Positions 55,443 to 64,000 of a DNA stretch of 64,000 nucleotides are shown here, piece after piece. The stretch is taken from positions 1 to 64,000 of the forward strand of contig NZ_JABEQC010000007.1 of NCBI RefSeq assembly GCF_013041605.1, in the 5' to 3' direction. The DNA comes from Vibrio plantisponsor (GTDB taxonomy: Bacteria > Pseudomonadota > Gammaproteobacteria > Enterobacterales > Vibrionaceae). The notes below the pieces were generated by a model. That model had not been told where the DNA came from, did no database searches, and saw only the letters and a list, made by a program, of their open reading frames with translations. Each line of letters starts with the position of its first letter. Position 1 is the stretch's first letter. The translations under genes and the position numbers were made by a program.

Positions 55443-55961
55443 ATGAGACATTTACAAACTGCCGTTCATCCTGATGTCGAACGCTTAAGCCAGTACACAG
55501 TGCTACAACGCAAAGCAACAAGAGCGATCGTGATTGATGGCGAAGATATCTTAATGCTGTATACCGAGCGATATCATGACTACACACTTCCGGGCGGTGG
55601 GTTAGATGATGGGGAAGATGTGCTTGCGGGTTTGGTTCGCGAACTGGAAGAAGAAACCGGAGCAAAGAATATCCATTCCATCAAGCCTTATGGTATCTAC
55701 GAAGAGTTTCGACCTTGGTACAAAAATGATTTTGATGTGATGCATATGATCTCGTATTGCTACACCTGCAAGATTGATCGCGAACTGGGCAACACCAAAT
55801 TTGAAGACTACGAAATACGTAATGGCATGGAACCTCGTTGGATTAATATTCACCAAGCGATAGCTCACAACGAAAAAACCATTCTAGAAAGCCCGAAAAA
55901 GGGGATGAGTATCGAGCGCGAAACCTATTTGCTGCGTTTGATTGCTCAAGAAATGCTCTGA
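55443..55961 (+). CDS. Nudix hydrolase
   Basis: A 172-residue Nudix protein that hydrolyses a nucleoside diphosphate linked to another group. The complete Nudix box GGLDDGE...RELEEETG lies around residues 55-75. The substrate is unknown. The ATG at 55443 follows TAAGGGAACC; a longer frame from 55380 passes through the terminator hairpin and is rejected. An inverted repeat GAAACCGC/GCGGTTTC (55991-55998 and 56035-56042) after the stop might end the transcript but has a long loop and no T-run. Confidence 0.93.
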   Translation: MRHLQTAVHPDVERLSQYTVLQRKATRAIVIDGEDILMLYTERYHDYTLPGGGLDDGEDVLAGLVRELEEETGAKNIHSIKPYGIYEEFRPWYKNDFDVMHMISYCYTCKIDRELGNTKFEDYEIRNGMEPRWINIHQAIAHNEKTILESPKKGMSIERETYLLRLIAQEML

Positions 55962-56175
55962 TATCTCTAAAGCGTGAGACATGAACATAAGAAACCGCTG
56001 AAATGTAGATTTGTTGCAACTTGCTTACGTTTTGGCGGTTTCGTTCTGTAGAAACTTCTCTATACTTATCCAAGTGACTGAATTATTAATAATATCCTGC
56101 ATTATCCGGATATGAGCTATGCAATATGGCTACGGGTAACTCAGTGTCATTTTGATAAATAGAAGGATTCGCGGA

Positions 56176-57993
56176 ATGGGAAATGCCAAACCACTTGTTT
56201 TAGGGATTGTGCTTACTGCAATTAGCCACTTTGCTTTGGCGGACGTTATTGAAACCACTCGATTGGTTGGCTTTGGTGAAGCAAAGTATCCGCAAGACTT
56301 TACTCATTTTGATTACGTCAATCCTGATGCTCCCAAGTACGGAAAAATCACTTACGGACAGGTCGGTACTTACGACAACTTTAATCGTTATGCTTCGCGC
56401 GGTGTGCCTGCGATATACACCGGTGAACTTTATGACACCTTAATGTATTCACCAACCGATGAAATTGACTCTTATTACCCCCTTATCACTGAAAAAGTGC
56501 GCTATTCCGATGATTACACCTGGCTTGAGTTAGACATTAATCCTAAAGCCCGCTTTCAGGATGGAGAGCCAATTACCGCAGCCGATGTGGAATTCACCTT
56601 CAACAAGTTCATGACTGAAGGCGTACCTCAGTACCGCGTGTATTACAAAGAGATCAAATCCGTTAAGGCGATAGCGCCACTGACCGTGCGTATTGAAATG
56701 TCGGAACCCAATAGAGAAAAGTTGTTTAGCTTTGCTCAAGGAACCCGAGTGTTACCCGAACATTTCTGGAAAGACAAAAACTTCGCAGAGCCTTTAAATG
56801 AGCCACCAGTAGGTAGCGGCCCATACAAAATCTCAGACTACAAAATGGGTCAGAGCGTGACGTATGAGCTGGATGACAACTACTGGGCCAAAGATCTCCC
56901 CGTCAATGTTGGGCGCAACAACTTCAAGCAAGTTCAATATGACTATTACCGAGATGATACGGTGATGCTGGAAGCATTCAAGGCAGGTGAGTTTGATTTA
57001 CGTCAGGAGAGCCAAGCTAAATTCTGGGCGACATCATACACTGGCGTTAACTTCGACAATGGCTTTATCAAGAAAGAAGAAATTGAACACAATGCGCCCG
57101 CCAGTACGCAAGGTTTTGTGTTCAACACGCAAAGACCAGTTTTCCAAGATGTGCGAGTTCGTGAAGCTCTGAACTATGCGATGGATTTTGAGTGGATGAA
57201 CAAGAACATGTTCTATAGCCAATACTCACGCACTCGCAGCTATTTCCAAAACACCGACTATGAAGCGAAAGGCTTACCTAGCGAAGAAGAGTTATCTATT
57301 CTCAACCCAGTTAAACAAGCGATTCCACCCAGAGTCTTTACTGAAGAGTATCAACCGCCAGTGACTGACGGCAGTGGCCGTATCCGCACCCAAATGAGAA
57401 CCGCGTTTGCGTTATTAAAAAGCGCAGGCTGGGAGCTGAAAGATAAAGTGATGGTGAACGCTAAAACTGGCGAGCCAATGACCTTTGAACTGCTTATCTA
57501 CAATCCGACCACTGAGCGTATCGCGATACCGTTGCAAAAAAATCTCAAACTGATGGGGATTGAGATGAAAATTCGCACCGTTGATAACACGCAATATATC
57601 AAGCGACTACGTGACCGCGATTTCGATATGGTTTCCTCATCTTATTTTGCTAACCCTTTCCCAAGTTCTAACCTGATGATTGTATGGAACTCAAACTACA
57701 TAGATTCAACCTACAACACTGCTGGCGTGATGGATCCGGTTATTGACGATTTGACGCTGCAGATTTCTAAAAATCAGGAACAACCGAAAAAGCTGTTAAG
57801 TTTAGGCCGTGCGCTTGACCGAATTTTGCAGTGGAACTTCTACATCATTCCTCAGTGGCATTCGAGTCTTTATCGTGTAGCGATGTGGGATAAGTTTGAG
57901 CGACCAAGTGTGATGCCAAAATACGATTTAGGTTTAGATACTTGGTGGATCTCGAAAGAGAAAGCCGAAAAACTGCCTGAAAAACGTCGATAA
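56176..57993 (+). CDS. yejA: Peptide ABC transporter periplasmic binding protein YejA
   Basis: A 605-residue extracellular solute-binding protein of family 5 (OppA type). A signal peptide (about 1-22, ending FALA) precedes a domain with [20 protein letters not shown] and YWRD-like segments seen in YejA proteins. YejABEF imports peptides, including the microcin C precursor in E. coli (established). AAGGATTCGCGGA lies before the ATG at 56176. It is the first gene of a four-gene operon, with an 8-base gap to yejB. Confidence 0.94.
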   Translation: MGNAKPLVLGIVLTAISHFALADVIETTRLVGFGEAKYPQDFTHFDYVNPDAPKYGKITYGQVGTYDNFNRYASRGVPAIYTGELYDTLMYSPTDEIDSYYPLITEKVRYSDDYTWLELDINPKARFQDGEPITAADVEFTFNKFMTEGVPQYRVYYKEIKSVKAIAPLTVRIEMSEPNREKLFSFAQGTRVLPEHFWKDKNFAEPLNEPPVGSGPYKISDYKMGQSVTYELDDNYWAKDLPVNVGRNNFKQVQYDYYRDDTVMLEAFKAGEFDLRQESQAKFWATSYTGVNFDNGFIKKEEIEHNAPASTQGFVFNTQRPVFQDVRVREALNYAMDFEWMNKNMFYSQYSRTRSYFQNTDYEAKGLPSEEELSILNPVKQAIPPRVFTEEYQPPVTDGSGRIRTQMRTAFALLKSAGWELKDKVMVNAKTGEPMTFELLIYNPTTERIAIPLQKNLKLMGIEMKIRTVDNTQYIKRLRDRDFDMVSSSYFANPFPSSNLMIVWNSNYIDSTYNTAGVMDPVIDDLTLQISKNQEQPKKLLSLGRALDRILQWNFYIIPQWHSSLYRVAMWDKFERPSVMPKYDLGLDTWWISKEKAEKLPEKRR

Positions 57994-58001
57994 GAGGTTA
58001 T

Positions 58002-59090
58002 ATGGCTGCCTATATTTTTCGTCGTTTGTTGCTGGTTATTCCTACGTTGTGGGCAATCATCACGATCAACTTTTTTATCATCCAAATTGCACCGGGAGGT
58101 CCTGTAGAGCAAGCTATCGCTCAGTTAGAAGGGCAAACATCCGGTGTCATGGAGCGCTTTTCTGGTGGTGGTCAGGAAGTGGATTTGTCGAGTGCAGACA
58201 ACAGCAATGGCGGCGGATACAAAGGCTCTCGCGGTTTGGATCCAGAAGTGGTGGAAGCCATAAAGCGTCAGTTTGGGTTTGATAAGCCTTTACATGTGCG
58301 TTATTTCGATATGCTGAAAAACTACGTCACGTTTAACTTCGGTGAGAGTCTGTTCCGTGGCGGTAACGTGATTGATTTGATTGTCGACCGTCTGCCTGTC
58401 TCCATCTCTCTGGGATTATGGAGCACCTTAATCATCTACCTGATTTCCATCCCGTTAGGAATTATGAAGGCGATACATCATGGTTCCCGCTTTGATATTT
58501 GGTCTAGCGCGCTAGTGATTGTTGGCTACGCCATTCCCGGATTTTTGTTCGCTATCATTCTGATCATCTTGTTCGCCAGTGGTAACTACTTTAGTTGGTT
58601 CCCTTTGCGCGGTTTGGTTTCGGATAACTTCGACAGTCTTACTTGGTATCAACAGGTTATCGACTATTTCTGGCATCTCGCGTTGCCAACGTGCGCTATG
58701 GTGATTGGTGGATTCGCTACATTGAGCATGTTAACCAAGAACTCGTTTCTGGATGAGATCAACAAACAGTATGTCGTAACCGCTCGTGCAAAAGGGCTGG
58801 ATGAGGGCAGTATTCTCTATAAGCATGTGTTCCGTAACGCTATGCTGATCATCATTGCAGGATTTCCTAGCGCTTTTATCAGTATTTTCTTTACGGGCTC
58901 TATGTTGATTGAAGTGATGTTTTCTCTGGAAGGGATTGGCTTATTGGGGTTTGAATCTACCATTCAAAGGGATTATCCGGTGGTCTTTAGTTCACTTTAT
59001 ATCATGACTCTGCTTGGGCTGTTGCTCGGTATTATTTCGGATTTAACTTATACATGGGTTGATCCGCGCATTGATTTTGAGGCGCGCTGA
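58002..59090 (+). CDS. yejB: Peptide ABC transporter permease YejB
   Basis: A 362-residue DppB-type inner-membrane permease. It opens [20 protein letters not shown], has a long periplasmic loop (about 35-95), then five more helices and the ATPase-contacting EAA motif [12 protein letters not shown] (about 265-276). It works with YejE and YejF. A GTG start for yejE comes 2 bases after its stop. Confidence 0.95.
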   Translation: MAAYIFRRLLLVIPTLWAIITINFFIIQIAPGGPVEQAIAQLEGQTSGVMERFSGGGQEVDLSSADNSNGGGYKGSRGLDPEVVEAIKRQFGFDKPLHVRYFDMLKNYVTFNFGESLFRGGNVIDLIVDRLPVSISLGLWSTLIIYLISIPLGIMKAIHHGSRFDIWSSALVIVGYAIPGFLFAIILIILFASGNYFSWFPLRGLVSDNFDSLTWYQQVIDYFWHLALPTCAMVIGGFATLSMLTKNSFLDEINKQYVVTARAKGLDEGSILYKHVFRNAMLIIIAGFPSAFISIFFTGSMLIEVMFSLEGIGLLGFESTIQRDYPVVFSSLYIMTLLGLLLGIISDLTYTWVDPRIDFEAR

Positions 59091-59092
59091 TC

Positions 59093-60154
59093 GTGTTAGT
59101 AAAAAATAGGGCGCTACGAAAAAACGCAACTGCAAATCCGCTAACCAGAGCGCGTTGGCAGAGATTTAAAGCCAATCGCCGTGGTTTTTTGTCACTGTGG
59201 CTGTTTTCACTTTTGTTTATTGTCAGCCTATTTGCGGAAGTGATTGCGAACGACAAGCCACTGTTTATTTCTTACGATAATCAGTGGTTCTTCCCTGTGT
59301 CTAATGCTTATGCTGAGACACGTTTCGGCGGCGAGTTTGAAACTGAAGCGGATTATACCGACCCGTATGTTATCGAGTTGATTGAAGAAAAAGGCTATAT
59401 CATTTGGCCTGTCATCCGCTTTAGTTACGACACGATCAACTTCAACAATCAAGGTTCGGTGCCATCTGCACCTGATGCAGTGAACTGGTTAGGCACGGAT
59501 GACAAAGGACGAGACGTACTTGCTCGCATCATTTATGGATTTCGTATTTCCGTTTTGTTTGGATTTGTATTAACGGTTGTCTCTTCGTTCGTTGGAGTGA
59601 TTGTTGGTGCAACTCAAGGATATTACGGCGGCTGGCTAGATTTGCTAGGGCAGCGCTTTATTGAAGTGTGGTCTGGTTTGCCAACGCTGTTTTTGCTCAT
59701 CATTTTATCCAGCTTTGTGGAACCGAATTTTTGGTGGTTACTGGGGATCATGGTGCTGTTTAGCTGGATGAGTTTGGTTGGTGTTGTTCGTGCAGAATTT
59801 TTGCGTTGCAGAAATTTTGATTATGTTCGCGCGGCGCAAGCTATGGGAGTAAGTGACTCGCGTATTATGCTGCGTCATATGTTGCCAAACGCTATGGTGG
59901 CTTCACTGACTATGATGCCGTTTATTCTTTCTGGCTCAGTAACGACATTAACTTCTTTAGATTTCTTAGGTTTTGGCCTTCCAGCGGGTTCACCTTCTCT
60001 CGGTGAGTTACTAGCGCAGGGCAAAGCGAACTTACAAGCTCCGTGGCTCGGTATTTCTGCGTTTGTCGTGCTTTCTATGATGCTAACTCTACTTGTTTTT
60101 ATTGGCGAAGCTGTGCGAGACGCCTTTGATCCAAATATGCAAAGGAGAGGATAG
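59093..60154 (+). CDS. yejE: Peptide ABC transporter permease YejE
   Basis: A 353-residue DppC-type permease. The N-terminal region has RWQRFKANRRGFLSLWLF; NWLGTDDKGRDVLARIIYG is typical of the family, and the EAA motif is RAAQAMGVSDSRI (about 243-255). It starts with GTG, with GAGGCG upstream in the yejB tail. Its stop is directly followed by the ATG of yejF, so translation is likely coupled. Confidence 0.95.
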   Translation: MLVKNRALRKNATANPLTRARWQRFKANRRGFLSLWLFSLLFIVSLFAEVIANDKPLFISYDNQWFFPVSNAYAETRFGGEFETEADYTDPYVIELIEEKGYIIWPVIRFSYDTINFNNQGSVPSAPDAVNWLGTDDKGRDVLARIIYGFRISVLFGFVLTVVSSFVGVIVGATQGYYGGWLDLLGQRFIEVWSGLPTLFLLIILSSFVEPNFWWLLGIMVLFSWMSLVGVVRAEFLRCRNFDYVRAAQAMGVSDSRIMLRHMLPNAMVASLTMMPFILSGSVTTLTSLDFLGFGLPAGSPSLGELLAQGKANLQAPWLGISAFVVLSMMLTLLVFIGEAVRDAFDPNMQRRG

Positions 60155-61765
60155 ATGAGCGAACATTCGATAAAAATCGAAAGCCTGCTTAAAATCGAAA
60201 ACCTCTCTGTGGGTTTCGGTCGTGGTGACGTTATCGAGAAAGTCACGGAACAAGTTTCTTTCTCCATCAACAAAGGCGAAACACTGGCGCTGGTGGGAGA
60301 GAGTGGCTCTGGGAAATCGGTCACTGCCAATGCAATATTAAAGTTGTTACCGAAGGGCTCTGCTCACTATCTTGAGGGTAATATCCAGTTTTCAGGCTTA
60401 GATACGCTTAGCTGTTCTGAACGACAACTGAGAGGCATTCGTGGTGGGCGCATTGGTATGATATTCCAAGAGCCTATGGTCTCGTTGAATCCTCTGCATA
60501 AGATTGGCAAGCAGTTGGTGGAAACACTGGCCATTCATCGTGGCGTCAGGCAGAAAAAAGCCGAAGAGCAGGCAATTGGCTGGTTAGCGAAAGTCGGTAT
60601 TCGTCATCCCGAACAAAAGATCAATGCTTACCCTCACGAGCTTTCAGGTGGAGAGCGGCAAAGAGTAATGATAGCGATGGCGCTGATTAACGAGCCCGAG
60701 TTATTAATTGCCGATGAGCCAACCACTGCACTTGATGTCTCTGTACAGGCGCAGATTCTCGACTTGCTGAAAGCGTTACAACAAGAGCTGGGAATGGCAA
60801 TGCTGTTCATTACTCATGACTTAAGTATTGTCAGACGGATTGCTGATCGTGTTGCGGTTATGCAGCACGGCAAGCTGGTGGAAATCGAAGCGTGTAAAAC
60901 GCTTTTCTCCGCACCAAAACATCCATATACCAAGTTGCTAATCGAATCCGATCCGCGCGGTGTACCTGTTAACGTCGACATAAACAGTCCAAGTTTACTG
61001 GCCACTGAGCAGTTGAAAGTGTGGTTCCCGATTAGAGGCGGGCTATTAAGAAAAACCATTGCGCATATCAAAGCGGTCACTGATATGAAGTTTGATCTGA
61101 AAAAGGGACATTCGATTGGTTTAGTGGGCGAAAGTGGTTCGGGGAAATCAACCACAGGGATGGCGATATTAAAACTGGTGGATTCCGAAGGTTCTATTCG
61201 CTACCAAGGAAACGAGCTGCAGGGGCTAGACAGAAAAAGCATGCTGCCTTACCGCAGTCGAATGCAGGTGGTTTTCCAAGACCCCTTTTCGGCGTTAAAC
61301 CCTCGTATGTCAGTCGCTCAAGTCATTGGCGAAGGTTTGCGAGTGCATTTTGAACATGACGAGCAAACCATTGATCAACTCATTTGTGAAGTAATGAAAG
61401 AGGTCGATCTCGACCCTGAAACTCGCCATCGCTATCCAAACGAGTTTTCCGGTGGGCAGCGGCAGCGCATTGCTATTGCGAGGGCACTAGTGTTAAAGCC
61501 TGAGTTTATATTGCTTGATGAGCCGACTTCTTCGTTAGATCGGACAGTACAAGCTCAGGTGTTGGATTTGCTCAAATCCCTTCAAGAGAAGTATGGCTTA
61601 ACTTATTTGTTTATCAGTCACGACCTCAACGTAGTGAAGTCTCTGTGTCATTACACTATTGTGATGAAGCAAGGTGAAATCGTAGAGCAGGGTGAAACTC
61701 AGGCTTTATTTAGTAAGCCTTCACATCCGTATACTCAGGAGCTGGTGAACCTGTCTATTTTTTGA
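60155..61765 (+). CDS. yejF: Peptide ABC transporter duplicated ATPase YejF
   Basis: A 536-residue ATP-binding protein with two complete ABC domains. Each has a Walker A (VGESGSGKSVT near residue 46; VGESGSGKSTTG near 326), a signature (LSGGERQRVMIA; FSGGQRQRIAIA) and a Walker B (LLIADEPTTALD; ILLDEPTSSLD). Both domains look catalytic, in contrast to the type I exporter near the window start. It completes the yejABEF operon and ends 7 bases before the convergent tetR gene. Confidence 0.96.
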   Translation: MSEHSIKIESLLKIENLSVGFGRGDVIEKVTEQVSFSINKGETLALVGESGSGKSVTANAILKLLPKGSAHYLEGNIQFSGLDTLSCSERQLRGIRGGRIGMIFQEPMVSLNPLHKIGKQLVETLAIHRGVRQKKAEEQAIGWLAKVGIRHPEQKINAYPHELSGGERQRVMIAMALINEPELLIADEPTTALDVSVQAQILDLLKALQQELGMAMLFITHDLSIVRRIADRVAVMQHGKLVEIEACKTLFSAPKHPYTKLLIESDPRGVPVNVDINSPSLLATEQLKVWFPIRGGLLRKTIAHIKAVTDMKFDLKKGHSIGLVGESGSGKSTTGMAILKLVDSEGSIRYQGNELQGLDRKSMLPYRSRMQVVFQDPFSALNPRMSVAQVIGEGLRVHFEHDEQTIDQLICEVMKEVDLDPETRHRYPNEFSGGQRQRIAIARALVLKPEFILLDEPTSSLDRTVQAQVLDLLKSLQEKYGLTYLFISHDLNVVKSLCHYTIVMKQGEIVEQGETQALFSKPSHPYTQELVNLSIF

Positions 61766-61772
61766 TTCTTGG

Positions 61773-62348
61773 TCAGGCTTTGATCAACATAAGCAAAGTG
61801 GTCAAAGCCATCTCTAAATCCTCATTACGCTTGGCTTTTCCGAGCACTCGCATGCCTTGCATCTGTGTTAGGACAAGCTGAGCCAAGCCTCGTGGTTCAT
61901 GAGATACGCGCAGCTTACTCTGGCGTTGAGCGTTGCTAATCGCTCTCGAAAATATCTCTATCAAATGGTCAAACAGAAAATGGCCTTTCTGTAATACGGT
62001 GTCATCGGTTCCTGCATGTTCCACAAGGGCGTTTTGCATAAAACAGCCACGGTTGTTCAGCCTTTGCATTTGCGCAAATTGCTTAAGAAATTGTTCCAGT
62101 TCTTCAAGCGAAGCGTCCTGGTTTTCCAATGACGACAGCGTAGGGATGGAAACGCTTGATAGGTATTTCTCTAACGCTTCGTAATACAAATTTTGCTTAT
62201 CACCGAAAGAGTTATAAAGACTAAAACGGTTGATTTGTAATGAATCAATCAGGTCAGAGATCGCAGTATTGGCATAGCCTTTCTGCCAGAATAGCTCCAT
62301 CGCTTGAACAAGCTTTTCGTCTCTATCAAAGTTACTTTTTCTCGCCAT
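61773..62348 (-). CDS. TetR-family repressor
   Basis: A 191-residue TetR/AcrR-type regulator with the helix-turn-helix near residues 10-55 (ELFWQKGYANTAISDLIDSL, INRFSLYNSFGDKQ) and a ligand-binding helical domain after it. It is divergent from a GST gene, and the 107-base spacer contains inverted copies of a 13-mer, so it probably represses gst and itself in answer to an electrophile or other small ligand (inference). Confidence 0.92.
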   Translation of the reverse strand: MARKSNFDRDEKLVQAMELFWQKGYANTAISDLIDSLQINRFSLYNSFGDKQNLYYEALEKYLSSVSIPTLSSLENQDASLEELEQFLKQFAQMQRLNNRGCFMQNALVEHAGTDDTVLQKGHFLFDHLIEIFSRAISNAQRQSKLRVSHEPRGLAQLVLTQMQGMRVLGKAKRNEDLEMALTTLLMLIKA

Positions 62349-62381
62349 ATCGCTGGTCTCATCTGCAATAATTAATTCTTG

Positions 62382-62426
62382 ACTGATCGTTTAGAAAACG
62401 AATAAAGTCTAACCTAAACGATCGGT
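62382..62426. promoter_or_regulatory. TetR operator candidates between tetR and gst
   Basis: ACTGATCGTTTAG at 62382-62394 and CTAAACGATCGGT at 62414-62426 are inverted repeats matching at 12 of 13 positions, centred in the divergent spacer. The right copy also sits in a wider palindrome, CTAACC at 62409-62414 and GGTTAG at 62424-62429. Confidence 0.7.
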
Positions 62427-62455
62427 TAGTTAAAGCCAAAATACAAGGAACAACA

Positions 62456-63067
62456 ATGAAACTATACGAATTTGCCCCGACTCCAAGTTGTCGCCGAGTT
62501 TCCATTTTCCTCAAAGAGCTAGGTGTTGATGTTGAACGAGTTCAAGTCAATGTGCGTGAAGGTGAGAACCTAGCGGATGATTTCAAGCAAAAAAGCGTAA
62601 ACGGCAAAGTTCCAATGCTGGAGCTAGATTGCGGTGTCACTATTTGTGAAAGTGTTGCCATTTGTCGCTACTTCCATGAAGCAACACCAAACAGAAAAAA
62701 TCTTTTCGGTGAAACACACCTAGAAACAGCTCAAGTTGAAATGTGGAACCGTGTGGTGGAATTCCAAGGCTTATACGCTGGTTTCCAAGCATTCCGAAAT
62801 ATCTCAGGTGTCTATAAAGATCGCGAAACGTGCGTAGAAGAGTGGGGTATTGAAAGTAAACGTCGCGTTGAAAGCTTCCTTCCTCAATTGGAACAACAGC
62901 TAACCGATAAGCCATTCATTGTTACTGAAGCACTCACTATTGCTGATATTACCGGTTTTATATTTGTAGGATTCGCAGAAAAAGCCCTACAAATTGACGT
63001 TTTAAATCAGTACCCAAATATTGCCCGTTGGTTTAACGAATTATCTCAACGTCCAGCTTTTCAATAA
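62456..63067 (+). CDS. Glutathione S-transferase
   Basis: A 203-residue GST. The N-terminal thioredoxin-like domain has PSCRRVSIFLKELGV, VNGKVPMLELDCG and the glutathione-contact ICESVAICRYF (about 65-75); the helical C-terminal domain contains the conserved LTIADITGFIF near residue 160. It may conjugate or reduce electrophiles. Its control by the divergent TetR protein is inferred from the operator candidates between them. Confidence 0.93.
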   Translation: MKLYEFAPTPSCRRVSIFLKELGVDVERVQVNVREGENLADDFKQKSVNGKVPMLELDCGVTICESVAICRYFHEATPNRKNLFGETHLETAQVEMWNRVVEFQGLYAGFQAFRNISGVYKDRETCVEEWGIESKRRVESFLPQLEQQLTDKPFIVTEALTIADITGFIFVGFAEKALQIDVLNQYPNIARWFNELSQRPAFQ

Positions 63068-63406
63068 GTTGCATAAGTAGTAAATATTTGCCTCCTTTTG
63101 ATTTTTATTTTAACTGAATGAAACTGAGTAATATTTGTTCGGAATAATTAAAAGGGGGCTTAGACCGAAGTAACGCTTTATTCCTACCTTGTTGTAATCA
63201 CGTATAAGAATATTTACTCCTTCTACCCCTAAATTACGTCCTAAACTGGCGGATTATATCTGATAATAATGTCGGATAGCGCTTACAAAATACAACAATA
63301 ACTATATTATTCAATGTTTTATAATATAACTAGATTTGTTTGCTATTTGACTTTCATCCCATATTTTTTATTCTTACATCCTATTTTTGATATGTATGAG
63401 TAAATT
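63068..63406. other. AT-rich spacer after gst
   Basis: These 339 bases hold no supported gene. They are very AT-rich near 63300-63400, where a promoter for the following gene should lie. No repeat or clear hairpin was recognised. Confidence 0.4.
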
Positions 63407-64000
63407 GTGAACCGTTTATTCCTATTATTTTTTGCTGCTATTAGTTTGGTTTTTAATACCTACGCAATGTCAGCGCCAAGTGACAGATCGAACACAATGC
63501 CGAGTGATATTAAAGTGGCATTGCTTTCGCGTACGCTGGATAATAGCGCATATCATGATCCTACTTATGACATTGAGACTGATTATGTCGATAGCCTAGC
63601 TAAGAGTCTTGATGTCAATGTTGAATATATTATTTATCCGACAGTTGCCGCGCTGCATCAAGCTATCGATAACAAACAAGCAGACTTAGCCGTTGGGCTT
63701 TCTGATACGAGTGACTCAAATTTTATTTATAGTCAGACGCTATATCAGAGCTCGATTGCTATTTGGTATCGAAACAAAAACCTGATGCATGTTTCACCCA
63801 ATTCAATGAAATGGGCGTGTGTCAAAGGTTCGATTTATTGCAAAAAGCTTGCTTTACGTGGTCTGCCAAATATTTATGAAGCGGATAGTTTTTCTGACGC
63901 TGTCAATCAGGTGAATACGGGACGTGCAGACGCGGTTCTAGACAGTTATGTCTCACTGTTGGCGTGTGTGAACTCATCTACTCAAACGATTGGTCGTATA
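63407..64000 (+). CDS. Periplasmic solute-binding-domain protein, truncated by window end
   Basis: An open frame of 198 codons runs from a GTG at 63407 to the window edge without a stop. It opens with a signal peptide or anchor (MNRLFLLFFAAISLVFNTYA), followed by a domain like family 3 extracellular solute-binding proteins: IKVALLSRT, ADLAVGLSDT, GRADAVLDSY. In vibrios such N-terminal domains often sit on sensor kinases or diguanylate cyclases, but the C-terminal part is outside the window. An in-frame TAA just upstream fixes GTG at 63407 or the ATG at 63467 as start. Confidence 0.75.
   Translation, partial: MNRLFLLFFAAISLVFNTYAMSAPSDRSNTMPSDIKVALLSRTLDNSAYHDPTYDIETDYVDSLAKSLDVNVEYIIYPTVAALHQAIDNKQADLAVGLSDTSDSNFIYSQTLYQSSIAIWYRNKNLMHVSPNSMKWACVKGSIYCKKLALRGLPNIYEADSFSDAVNQVNTGRADAVLDSYVSLLACVNSSTQTIGRI

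Noticed and set aside
1..64000. CRISPR arrays, tRNA or rRNA genes, insertion sequences, prophage or integron attachment sites
   Set aside because: None was recognised on reading; the only long repeats are the two domains within the adhesin gene.

Overview
The window looks like chromosomal DNA of a marine gammaproteobacterium of the Vibrionaceae, most likely a Vibrio. The basis is gene content: FabV, a GlyGly-CTERM serine protease, a gcvP-gcvH / XRE-cupin regulator / gcvT cluster, TesA-YbbA-YbbP, YejABEF and several c-di-GMP proteins, at moderate to low GC. A location on the secondary chromosome is plausible but is inference. No rRNA, tRNA, CRISPR array, prophage or insertion sequence was recognised. 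About 50 genes are called, and most read as intact core or shell genes.

Layout. (1) 0.5-2.5 kb: an orphan ADP-glucose pyrophosphorylase gene (glgC) and a small exported protein. (2) 2.6-12.4 kb: a four-gene operon for a type I secretion machine and its probable substrate. It holds two unequal ABC half-transporters, a membrane fusion protein and a 1555-residue VCBS/cadherin-type adhesin carrying a 534-bp near-identical internal duplication. Both ABC halves have damaged ATPase motifs. (3) 12.5-18.5 kb: the glycine cleavage system around an XRE-cupin regulator, with candidate operators and a PurR-like box. (4) 18.6-25.8 kb: a secreted serine protease with predicted chymotrypsin-like specificity, a sulfatase/LTA-synthase-type membrane enzyme, a c-di-GMP phosphodiesterase, guanosine kinase and a CreA-like lipoprotein. 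(5) 26-39 kb: small metabolic and housekeeping genes (HAD phosphatase, CutA, J-domain protein, COG3044-type ATPase, FabV, TesA, an ABC transporter pair, an FAD oxidoreductase, PxpA). (6) 39.2-43.7 kb: a tightly overlapping operon of TonB-dependent receptor, YfiR-like periplasmic protein and PAS-containing diguanylate cyclase. (7) 43.7-56 kb: galE, a secreted MsrA-MsrB fusion, fhs with a PurR box, elbB, regulators, a Fur-boxed siderophore-interacting protein, glutathionyl-hydroquinone reductase, a DHH phosphoesterase and a Nudix hydrolase. (8) 56-64 kb: the yejABEF peptide importer, a divergent tetR/gst pair with candidate operators, and the first 198 codons of a periplasmic solute-binding-domain protein cut by the window end.

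Themes. One-carbon metabolism is represented by gcvP/H/T and fhs, both next to PurR-like boxes. Surface attachment and c-di-GMP signalling are represented by the secreted adhesin, one phosphodiesterase and one diguanylate cyclase with a periplasmic YfiR-type partner. The most unusual items are the degenerate heterodimeric type I exporter, the receptor-YfiR-cyclase operon, and the protease whose propeptide cleavage site matches its own predicted specificity.
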